From Bacteroidales bacterium (lineage in GTDB: Bacteria > Bacteroidota > Bacteroidia > Bacteroidales > Dysgonomonadaceae): a stretch of 5,525 nt of DNA. The translations under genes were made by a program, and so were the position numbers. Positions within the stretch are counted from its first letter, which is position 1. Each line of letters starts with the position of its first letter. The notes beneath the pieces are model-generated. The model was given only the letters and a program-made list of their open reading frames with translations, was not told where the DNA came from and searched no databases. The stretch lies in the NCBI GenBank assembly GCA_012798745.1, contig JAAZMQ010000313.1:1-5525 (forward strand), given 5' to 3'. This document shows positions 1 to 5,525 of the stretch, in pieces.

Positions 1-9
1 ATATTTATC

Positions 10-915
10 CTAATCAATTGAGGTATTAATCCGAATGCTGATAACAGGTCTGGGAACCATGTTCTTTGAAAACACACTCCGATACCAAACAACACCTGCT
101 TCAATGGCCGATTTTGGCACAAACCAATATTCCACAGTTCCTCCCGCATAGGGCTGGGGCATCATTGGCATAGGGCTTGTGCGTGCTTGTCTGTTCCAGT
201 ATAAAGGAGCTCCACCGAAGAGATTGAAATAAATATCTTCATCGAACATGAAACGACTGTGAACATTGAAAATTACAGACGATTGCTTGATTCCGAGATC
301 GTTTTTATCGGTACGGGTGTAATTTATTCCGCTTTCGATGAGTAAACTTTTGTAAGGAGAATAACTGGCATCAAACAACATATTCCAAAAAGGTACTACA
401 CCATAATTGGAATGATAATACAGGTCTGTCGAAAATATAGTACGAGGATTCAGGCTATACATAGCCCCAACATTTACCCAATAAAAATTTTCTTTCCCAC
501 CGGTTAAAGGTGCATCGGTTAATCCCAAAGCTGCTGAAGAAGATAAACTCAAGCGAGGAGTGAGATTGAAAAGAACTCCCGCCATGCTGCTTCGTGAATA
601 CCGAAACTCGCTGCTCCATCCAAAAAAACTCATGGGCGAAGGAGCGGGTGGCTGAAAAACAGCAGAAAGTGGAGGAAAAATCCGGTCAACATTAAACGTC
701 ATCCAAGTATTTAATGTGCTTGTAGATATCTGCATGGGCGAAAAAGGTAAATTATCCATCATTCGCATAGAATCGAATATCAATATCGGTTTCTCACCTG
801 AAGAGTCTACTTTCACAGTATCTTTCCCGGTAGCAACATCCTGCGCCTGCATCACATGACAGCCAAAAAATATGCCTGCAAAAAGAATAATAAGGTAAGA
901 ATAGAAAGCTTTCAT
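10..915 (-). CDS. Exported hypothetical protein, probable outer-membrane beta-barrel-like protein
   Basis: I do not recognise the family of this 301-residue protein. The N-terminus is a clear export signal: K2, a hydrophobic core at about residues 4-18, then either signal peptidase I cleavage near MQAQ-D (residues 22-26) or a weak lipobox FFGC with Cys19. A polar linker follows (about 26-45), then a Pro-rich stretch (about 80-96, with PPLS and PPAPSP). From about residue 97 to the end it is a run of alternating polar/aromatic segments, such as SEFRYSRSS, FYWVNVGAMYSL, TDLYYHSNYG, VEYWFVPKS and AIEAGVVWYRS. Turns lie between them, as expected for amphipathic beta-strands of an outer-membrane barrel. 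The last residue is Asp rather than the common terminal aromatic. A Met/Pro-rich patch (SPMPMMPQP, 247-255) sits in a probable loop. The start is the Met directly before the signal peptide; no Shine-Dalgarno is visible. It follows ruvA on the same strand after 126 bases. Export is fairly sure, barrel topology likely, function unknown. Confidence 0.75.
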   Translation of the reverse strand: MKAFYSYLIILFAGIFFGCHVMQAQDVATGKDTVKVDSSGEKPILIFDSMRMMDNLPFSPMQISTSTLNTWMTFNVDRIFPPLSAVFQPPAPSPMSFFGWSSEFRYSRSSMAGVLFNLTPRLSLSSSAALGLTDAPLTGGKENFYWVNVGAMYSLNPRTIFSTDLYYHSNYGVVPFWNMLFDASYSPYKSLLIESGINYTRTDKNDLGIKQSSVIFNVHSRFMFDEDIYFNLFGGAPLYWNRQARTSPMPMMPQPYAGGTVEYWFVPKSAIEAGVVWYRSVFSKNMVPRPVISIRINTSID

Positions 916-939
916 TCAAAAAACACGTTTTATTTCATG

Positions 940-972
940 TAAAAGTAATAAATATTTTTATATGTATCTCAA
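940..972 (-). promoter_or_regulatory. Candidate Bacteroidota-type promoter for the exported-protein gene
   Basis: On the minus strand a TTG (970-972) is followed after 22 bases by TACTTTTA (940-947). This matches five of the six fixed bases of the Bacteroidota -7 element TAnnTTTG. The spacing is at the long end of the usual range. Transcription would begin about 15-20 bases before the start codon. The spacer is very AT-rich, so a chance match is quite possible. Confidence 0.28.
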
Positions 973-1041
973 CGCGTGAAGCAATAATTTTATTTTGGCT
1001 TGACCGGATAACTCAGATAACAAAACAGGGTAAACCTACCG

Positions 1042-1632
1042 CTATAACCTTTTTAATGCTTCCTTGATAACAGCTTCAACCGATAAAGCAGGAGATTCCT
1101 TGACAATTTTTGCAACAACTTTATGTGAATTGTTCTGTGAAAACCCAAGCATAACCAATGCCGATACAGCTTCTTTTGCCACATTAGAAAACGTTACTGC
1201 TCTGGGTAATGACACCACATCGGCATCCTCTCCTAGCTTTATCTTGTCTTTCAAATCGACAATAATACGCTGTGCCGTTTTAGCACCGATACCTTTCACC
1301 GACTTTAGTAAAGCAACATTTTCGGTCGCAATTGCCACTTCCAGTTCTTTGGAATTCAAGGAAGACAACATGACGCGGGCGGTAGCGGGTCCCACACCCG
1401 AAACGCTGATGAGAAGCAAAAAGACATCGCGTTCGTGCTGTTCTGCAAAACCGTATAGCGTGTATGCATCATCGCGAATTGCTTCATAAATATACACCTT
1501 TGCCGATTTTTGGCCGTTGAGCACAGTATAGGTATTCAACGATATATTTGCCTGATATCCTATACCGTTGCATTCCAACGTAACAAAAGCGGGAGTAAGC
1601 TCAACAATTTCACCTCTAATGTAATCGATCAT
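1042..1632 (-). CDS. ruvA: Holliday junction branch migration protein RuvA
   Basis: RuvA forms tetramers that bind four-way DNA junctions and load the RuvB helicase motor for branch migration in recombinational repair; RuvC then cuts the junction. The protein has 196 residues, close to the family norm of about 190-205. The N-terminal OB-fold (about 1-62) begins MIDYIRGEIVEL and ends RDDAYTLYGF. D54 and D55 match the acidic pin (E55/D56 in E. coli) that keeps the junction centre open. Domain II has two helix-hairpin-helix motifs, SGVGP (78-82) and KGIGAKTAQRI (113-123), which contact the DNA backbone. After a linker (about 134-147), domain III (about 148-196, with ALVMLGFS) is the RuvB-binding module. 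AAGGA lies 3 bases before the ATG, a better ribosome-binding match than its neighbours have. No ruvB or ruvC is nearby; ruvA standing alone is usual in Bacteroidota. The gene starts beyond the terminator of the efflux operon and so is probably transcribed independently. The assignment is secure. Confidence 0.97.
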   Translation of the reverse strand: MIDYIRGEIVELTPAFVTLECNGIGYQANISLNTYTVLNGQKSAKVYIYEAIRDDAYTLYGFAEQHERDVFLLLISVSGVGPATARVMLSSLNSKELEVAIATENVALLKSVKGIGAKTAQRIIVDLKDKIKLGEDADVVSLPRAVTFSNVAKEAVSALVMLGFSQNNSHKVVAKIVKESPALSVEAVIKEALKRL

Positions 1633-1691
1633 AGTTCCTTAAAAAAAATGGGATAATTAATAATCCTCTAATATAACGCAAGCGGATCAAA

Positions 1692-1721
1692 AAAACATAC
1701 AAAAAGCGGAAAGAATTTAAA
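1692..1721 (-). promoter_or_regulatory. Weak candidate promoter for ruvA
   Basis: On the minus strand TTTA (1718-1721) and TATGTTTT (1692-1699) are separated by 18 bases. They approximate the Bacteroidota TTTG and TAnnTTTG elements, with three of four and five of six fixed bases matching. The pair lies just downstream of the preceding operon's terminator and would give a leader of roughly 50 bases before ruvA. The position is where a promoter is needed, but the region is AT-rich and the match imperfect. Confidence 0.25.
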
Positions 1722-1742
1722 TTTTCCACATGTTGAAACATC

Positions 1743-1780
1743 AAAAAATAAACAGACCGAACATAATGTCCGGCCTGTTT
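1743..1780 (-). terminator. Intrinsic terminator of the efflux operon
   Basis: Bases 1767-1780 and 1750-1763 form a 14-pair stem around a 3-base loop (1764-1766), followed on the minus strand by one A and six T residues (1748-1743). Twelve pairs are Watson-Crick. The other two are G-U pairs only in the minus-strand transcript; in the plus-strand transcript they would be A-C mismatches. There is no T-run on the plus-strand side. The element therefore terminates minus-strand transcription. It begins 29 bases after the stop codon of the PII-like gene and separates the efflux unit from ruvA. Confidence 0.88.
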
Positions 1781-1809
1781 CAACTCAATTATTGAAAAAT
1801 GTATGACGA

Positions 1810-2103
1810 TCAAATCATATCTTCAATATTCCAAACAAAAGCACGCAATCCCAAATTTTCGGCTTCTGCATCCAAGTTTTTGAGAAACTTTAATAAAGGA
1901 GCTACGCGATTGTCTTCCACAACGGTAAAAATAGCACTGTTTATAGACGGCCAGGCATGTGTACCGTAATGCGGCTCCCCTGTTTTACTACCTCTTCCGA
2001 GCACTTCCCTCCACGAAGTAAAGCCGCGGATATTTAACCTCGAAAGATTTCCAACAATTTCATCATAATGCGCCTGGTCTGATATTATCATTACTGCTTT
2101 CAT
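1810..2103 (-). CDS. PII-like, RND-transporter-associated protein (PG0541-type family)
   Basis: This small soluble cytoplasmic protein (97 residues, no signal peptide or membrane segment) has the beta-alpha-beta-beta-alpha-beta order of the PII superfamily. Beta1 is KAVMIIS (2-8), helix 1 about 12-25, and beta2 WREVLGRGS (31-39), comparable to the TEVKGFGR strand of GlnB. A loop runs about 39-55, beta3 is SAIFTVVED (56-64), helix 2 about 66-83, and beta4 RAFVWNIED (87-95). The loop GEPHYGTHAWPS (42-53), with H45, Y46, H49 and W51, sits where the PII T-loop does. The nucleotide-binding B-loop (TGKIGDGKIF in GlnB) is not recognisable, and the protein is shorter than the usual 112 residues of GlnB/GlnK. 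It starts 15 bases after the RND pump stop codon and is the last gene before the operon terminator, so co-expression is almost certain. From memory, NCBI uses the name 'PG0541 family transporter-associated protein' for such Bacteroidota proteins; I could not check this. A role in sensing or controlling the pump is inference. Confidence 0.8.
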   Translation of the reverse strand: MKAVMIISDQAHYDEIVGNLSRLNIRGFTSWREVLGRGSKTGEPHYGTHAWPSINSAIFTVVEDNRVAPLLKFLKNLDAEAENLGLRAFVWNIEDMI

Positions 2104-2118
2104 AATTTCATACGTTAT

Positions 2119-5100
2119 TTAAATTGTTGCATTTGAAGCGGATTTGCCATTGTTGTTTCCGTTGGTTTGATCAATCAGCTTTTCGCGATGTTTCTTACGT
2201 TTACGCACAACACCATAACTACCGAATATGGAATACAAAGCCGGAACCAGCACAAGTGTAACAACGGTAGAGAAAGTCATACCTCCCACGATGGATACAC
2301 CCAACGGTCTCCATATTTCGGAACCTTGTCCTGTACCGATAGCCAAAGGAACCATACCAAAAATAGTTGTTAAAGCTGTCATTAATACCGGACGAAGTCT
2401 CGAACGCCCTCCATCAACTATTGCCTTAATAATGGACATGCCTCGCTCACGATTCAAATTGATATAATCGATAAGCACGATTCCGTTCTTCACAACAATA
2501 CCCACCAACATGACAAGCCCGATAAAAGCCATGATACTCAAAGGTATTCCGGTAATCGTCAATAACAGAAGCGACCCGATAAAGGCAAACGGCACAGACA
2601 AAATAATGACAAACGGATAAGTGAGCGATTCAAACTGTGAAGCCATTACAATATATACCAGTAAGACGGCCACGATAAGCAATATGGTAAGGTCTCCAAA
2701 AGATTCCTGTTGCTGTTCAAGTGAACCGGAAATATCCACACTAATTTCGGGAGGAATTTGAGTAGTATTGATGGCTTTTTGTATATCTTCCACTACTTCG
2801 TTCAACGCACGACGATAAATATTTGCTCGAACCGTTACAATACGTTGACGGTCTCTTCGGTCGATCTGAGGCAGAGACGAACTCTCGATTACCGTTCCTA
2901 AGTCGCGTACCCTAACGCCTACCCCCATCGGATTGTATATCAAAATATTTTCGATATCCTCTAGAGACTGACGATATTTCTCGTCGAACCGCACCCTAAT
3001 ATCATATTCGTCCCCTTCTTCGCGATATTGCGACATAACCAGTCCGTTGATTCTATTTCTGATGGCACCGGCAGCCGTACTCATCGTTAGGCCGTTCAAC
3101 GCCAATTTTTCACGGTCGAAATTAACTTGATATTCCGTACGGTAGTCTTTACGCGTTATCGTCACGTCGCGAAGTCCTTTAATCTCGGAAAGTTTTGCTT
3201 GCAAATCGGCAGCAATACGGTCTGTAGTTGCCAAATTATGCCCGAAAATATCTACATCAACATAACTTCCCCCCATTGCCGATGCCATTCCTCCACCGGG
3301 TTGCACTTCATACCGATACAATTCCGGCATTTGGGAAAGATCGCGACGAATTTCATCGGCAATTTCAAAAATAGACCTTTTTCTTTCCGCTGCTTTGGTC
3401 AAGCGAAGCGTATACGACATCAGATGAGTAGCATTATCCCTCATAGATGCAAACAAATTATCCTCATCGGCCTGCCCTACCGAAAAGGAAATAATCTCGA
3501 TTTCGGGATATTTCTCTCTAAGCATTTTTTGTATCTTCAATCCCTGGGCCCGTGCTATTTCCACCCGCGTTCCGGTTGGCATTTCAATGGTCATACCTAT
3601 TTGGTTATTATCGGCAGAAGGTATGAATTCCGTTTTCAGAGTAAGAACGCAAATGATAACACCACCCACAAAAATAGCAGCGATAATGCCTGTTGTTTGC
3701 CATCTTTTGCGTGCAGCCCAATTTACCAACTTGGCATAACCATGGTCAAGATTATCCAGCATAGGGAGAATAGTTCTTCTATACCATAAATCGAATTTAT
3801 TGACGTTCATGTCCTTAGTAGCCCGAAGCATATAAGAACTCATCATCGGCGTCAACGTCATAGCGATAAGCAACGACAATAAAATGATGATGGTTACCAT
3901 CCATCCCAACTGTTCGAACAAGATTCCGGCAAGACCGGTTGTCAGGGTCATGGGAAGGAATACGGCCACAATAGTAAGCGTAGAAGCTATAATAGACAAT
4001 GAAACTTCTTCCGTTCCGTAAATAGCAGCCTGACGCGGACGGCTCCCTCTTTCGAGATGCGTAGTGATATTTTCCAATACCACAATGGCATCGTCCACCA
4101 CCATACCGATGGCTATAGACAAAGACGAAAGCGATATAATGTTAATGGTATTTCCTGTAACATAGAGATAAATAAACGATCCGATCAAAGAAATAGGAAT
4201 AGTTGTCAAAATAATGATCGTTGCCCTCCATCTTCCCAGGAAAAACAATACCACTGCTCCAACAACAATAAGGGCAAGCAGAATGGCTTGCATCAAACTG
4301 TTGATGGAAGTTTGGATATGATCCGAAGTGTCCGTTACGACTTCAATTTGAATATCGGGAGGAAGATTCTTTTGCAGTCCGGGGAGCTGTTCTTTCACAG
4401 CTTCAGCAATGGCAACCGAATTTGCTCCCGTTTGTTTTTGCACAACGAGAGATGCACTGCGTCTGCCGTTGGTGTAATTTTCGAGAATACGGGTTTTTAC
4501 CGTATCTATCACAGTGGCTACATCGCGAAGATAAATGGGTTTCCCTTGATGATTACCTACAATAAGGGAATTAAAATCGCGACTCTCGGCCATTTCCCCT
4601 TCCAGACGCAACATATACGTTTGCGTTCCAATATCGAAATTACCGGCAGGTACATTGACATTTTCAGCAGCTATTACCTGAGCAATTTGTTCAAGAGAAA
4701 TACGGTAAGCCTCCAGTTTCTGAGGAGTAACATTCACCTGTATTTCACGTTGAGGAGCCCCTGATATAGAAACTGTTCCTACCCCCGGTATACGGTTTAA
4801 CGGATTGACAATCTGATCATCCAATATTTTATACATCGCCTCCGTGCTTACGTCGGCGGTGGCCGAAAGAGTCATCACAGGCATCATATCGGCACTAAAT
4901 TTCAAGAGCATGGGATCGGTAATTCCCTCAGGGAGAAATTGGGACGACATCTCCAATTTATCCCTCACGTCATTCATTGCATTGTCGGTATTGGTCCCAT
5001 ATTCAAACTCAAGCAAAATGAGGGATAACCCGTCTTTCGATCGTGAAATGATATGTTTTAAATTCTCTGTAGTGTTAAGCAAATCTTCCAATGGGCGGGT

Positions 5101-5289
5101 AACGTTTGTTTCCACATCCTCGGCTCCTGCTCCCGGATAAAAAGTCATTACCGAAACGACATTCATTTCGATATCGGGAAGCAAGTCGACAGGAAGTTGA
5201 AAATAAAAGATAAGTCCGATGAGAACAAGCCCAATAAATATCAACGACGTTCCTACAGGTTTTTTAACAGCGGTTTCGTATAGTTTCAT
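2119..5289 (-). CDS. Efflux RND transporter permease subunit, HAE-1 (AcrB-like) type
   Basis: This inner-membrane proton-driven pump would work as a trimer with a periplasmic adaptor and an outer-membrane channel to expel amphiphilic compounds. It has 1056 residues, the normal full length (AcrB has 1049). TM1 is at about 12-30, the first periplasmic porter/docking region about 31-332, TM2-TM6 about 333-484, TM7 about 531-551, the second periplasmic region about 552-865, and TM8-TM12 about 866-1023. Proton-relay residues are all present: D399/D400 in GMVVDDAIVVLEN (TM4, AcrB D407/D408), K934 in VVKNGIVLID (TM10, K940), R964 in RLRPVLMT (R971) and T971 (T978). The DD pair marks it as HAE-1 rather than heavy-metal (CzcA/CusA) type. 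The ASQFESLTYP motif (883-892) is typical. The C-terminus carries a basic cluster (1029-1037) and an Asn/Ser-rich tail. The start Met precedes the conserved YETAVKKPV segment; no Shine-Dalgarno is visible. It lies 46 bases after the adaptor gene. Family is certain; substrate cannot be inferred. Confidence 0.97.
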   Translation of the reverse strand: MKLYETAVKKPVGTSLIFIGLVLIGLIFYFQLPVDLLPDIEMNVVSVMTFYPGAGAEDVETNVTRPLEDLLNTTENLKHIISRSKDGLSLILLEFEYGTNTDNAMNDVRDKLEMSSQFLPEGITDPMLLKFSADMMPVMTLSATADVSTEAMYKILDDQIVNPLNRIPGVGTVSISGAPQREIQVNVTPQKLEAYRISLEQIAQVIAAENVNVPAGNFDIGTQTYMLRLEGEMAESRDFNSLIVGNHQGKPIYLRDVATVIDTVKTRILENYTNGRRSASLVVQKQTGANSVAIAEAVKEQLPGLQKNLPPDIQIEVVTDTSDHIQTSINSLMQAILLALIVVGAVVLFFLGRWRATIIILTTIPISLIGSFIYLYVTGNTINIISLSSLSIAIGMVVDDAIVVLENITTHLERGSRPRQAAIYGTEEVSLSIIASTLTIVAVFLPMTLTTGLAGILFEQLGWMVTIIILLSLLIAMTLTPMMSSYMLRATKDMNVNKFDLWYRRTILPMLDNLDHGYAKLVNWAARKRWQTTGIIAAIFVGGVIICVLTLKTEFIPSADNNQIGMTIEMPTGTRVEIARAQGLKIQKMLREKYPEIEIISFSVGQADEDNLFASMRDNATHLMSYTLRLTKAAERKRSIFEIADEIRRDLSQMPELYRYEVQPGGGMASAMGGSYVDVDIFGHNLATTDRIAADLQAKLSEIKGLRDVTITRKDYRTEYQVNFDREKLALNGLTMSTAAGAIRNRINGLVMSQYREEGDEYDIRVRFDEKYRQSLEDIENILIYNPMGVGVRVRDLGTVIESSSLPQIDRRDRQRIVTVRANIYRRALNEVVEDIQKAINTTQIPPEISVDISGSLEQQQESFGDLTILLIVAVLLVYIVMASQFESLTYPFVIILSVPFAFIGSLLLLTITGIPLSIMAFIGLVMLVGIVVKNGIVLIDYINLNRERGMSIIKAIVDGGRSRLRPVLMTALTTIFGMVPLAIGTGQGSEIWRPLGVSIVGGMTFSTVVTLVLVPALYSIFGSYGVVRKRKKHREKLIDQTNGNNNGKSASNATI

Positions 5290-5335
5290 TTTTTACGATT
5301 TTATTTTTTGATAAGTGACTATTACAATAATATGG

Positions 5336-5525
5336 TTATTGTACACTTTCTACTTCAACTTCGGCACCGTCAACCAATCCGGTATTTCCTTCAACAATAA
5401 CCCTGTCACCTTCTTTCAATCCCGACACAATTTCATATTTATCATTAATACGGATTCCAAGCTCTACCTTTGTATATACAGCTTTTCCGTCTTTTTCTAC
5501 AAAAACATAGCGTTCGTCAGACCCC
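5336..5525 (-). CDS. RND efflux periplasmic adaptor (membrane fusion protein), C-terminal fragment
   Basis: Only the last 62 codons plus one base are in the window; the gene continues past base 5525. The minus-strand frame reads GSDERYVFVEKDGKAVYT near the window edge, then VELGIRINDKYEIVSGL and KEGDRVIVEGNTGLVDG, and ends EVEVESVQ before TAA. This is the usual end of HlyD/AcrA-type adaptors: a beta-barrel strand carrying the 'YVFVxxDGKA' pattern, then the membrane-proximal domain with 'V..GL..GD.VIVEG...L.DG..V'. In the assembled pump it links the RND trimer to the outer-membrane channel, and in most adaptors it is anchored to the inner membrane by an N-terminal lipid or helix, which cannot be seen here. 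Its stop is 46 bases before the pump start, with no terminator between, so the two are one operon. The truncation is due to the window edge, not a mutation. The call is confident for the family; length and anchoring are unknown. Confidence 0.9.
   Translation of the reverse strand, partial: GSDERYVFVEKDGKAVYTKVELGIRINDKYEIVSGLKEGDRVIVEGNTGLVDGAEVEVESVQ

Noticed and set aside
1064..1489. Plus-strand open frame of 141 codons opposite ruvA
   Set aside because: It overlaps the well-conserved RuvA helix-hairpin-helix region on the opposite strand. Its Ser/Thr-rich translation is a shadow.
1616..1813. 65-codon minus-strand frame between the PII-like gene and ruvA
   Set aside because: It begins at a TTG overlapping the end of the PII-like gene, runs straight through the intrinsic terminator and into ruvA, and shows no family resemblance.
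2102..2113. Three-codon frame (ATG AAA TTA TGA) whose stop overlaps the PII-like start codon
   Set aside because: The pattern arises from the near-repeat ATGAAATTATGAAA. It is too short to support a translational-coupling claim.
3127..3789. Plus-strand open frame of 220 codons inside the pump gene
   Set aside because: It is antisense to the second periplasmic region of the pump, is rich in Cys/His/Phe with no domain pattern, and has no promoter or start context of its own.
4057..4764. Plus-strand open frame of 235 codons inside the pump gene
   Set aside because: It is fully antisense to strongly conserved RND coding sequence. The translation has an odd composition (rich in Arg, His, Asn, Ser) with no recognisable domain, as expected of a shadow frame.
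2119..5289. Heavy-metal (CzcA/CusA) pump as an alternative call, prompted by the PII-like neighbour
   Set aside because: TM4 carries the adjacent D399/D400 pair in VVDDAIVVLEN, and TM10 has the K934 motif of HAE-1 pumps. Neither fits the heavy-metal subfamily signature.
5325..5341. Inverted repeat (6-base arms, 5-base loop) at the adaptor stop codon
   Set aside because: The stem is almost all A-T, has no following T-run, and sits inside an operon. A terminator or regulatory role is not supported.

Overview
The window looks like chromosomal DNA from a member of the Bacteroidota, most likely order Bacteroidales. The grounds are moderately AT-rich DNA, mostly no Shine-Dalgarno sequence before the start codons, candidate promoters of the Bacteroidota TTTG / TAnnTTTG kind, and the gene types themselves. 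Genus cannot be fixed from this sequence alone. All five supported genes lie on the minus strand, so the biological reading order runs from base 5525 down to base 1.

Region 5525-1743 is the 3' part of an efflux operon. It holds the C-terminal 62 codons of a periplasmic adaptor (membrane fusion protein), then a complete 1056-residue inner-membrane RND pump of the hydrophobe/amphiphile (HAE-1, AcrB-like) type. After a gap of only 15 bases comes a 97-residue PII-like protein. A strong intrinsic terminator closes the unit. The adaptor and pump would form two parts of a tripartite exporter; the outer-membrane TolC-like channel is not in the window and may lie upstream of the adaptor. The small PII-like protein is the least understood part. 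Its fold pattern resembles nitrogen-regulatory PII proteins, but the nucleotide-binding B-loop motif is not visible and the loop region is rich in His, Tyr and Trp. Its position suggests a pump-associated regulator or sensor.

Region 1742-1042 is a separate unit with ruvA, the Holliday-junction-binding subunit of the RuvABC branch-migration complex, with its own short upstream region.

Region 1041-10 holds a 126-base spacer and a complete gene for a 301-residue exported, probably outer-membrane, protein of unknown function. No terminator is visible between it and ruvA, so it may be partly co-transcribed, although a weak promoter candidate precedes it.

The long plus-strand reading frames inside the pump gene and ruvA are antisense shadows. 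No RNA genes, CRISPR arrays, insertion sequences or long repeats were found.
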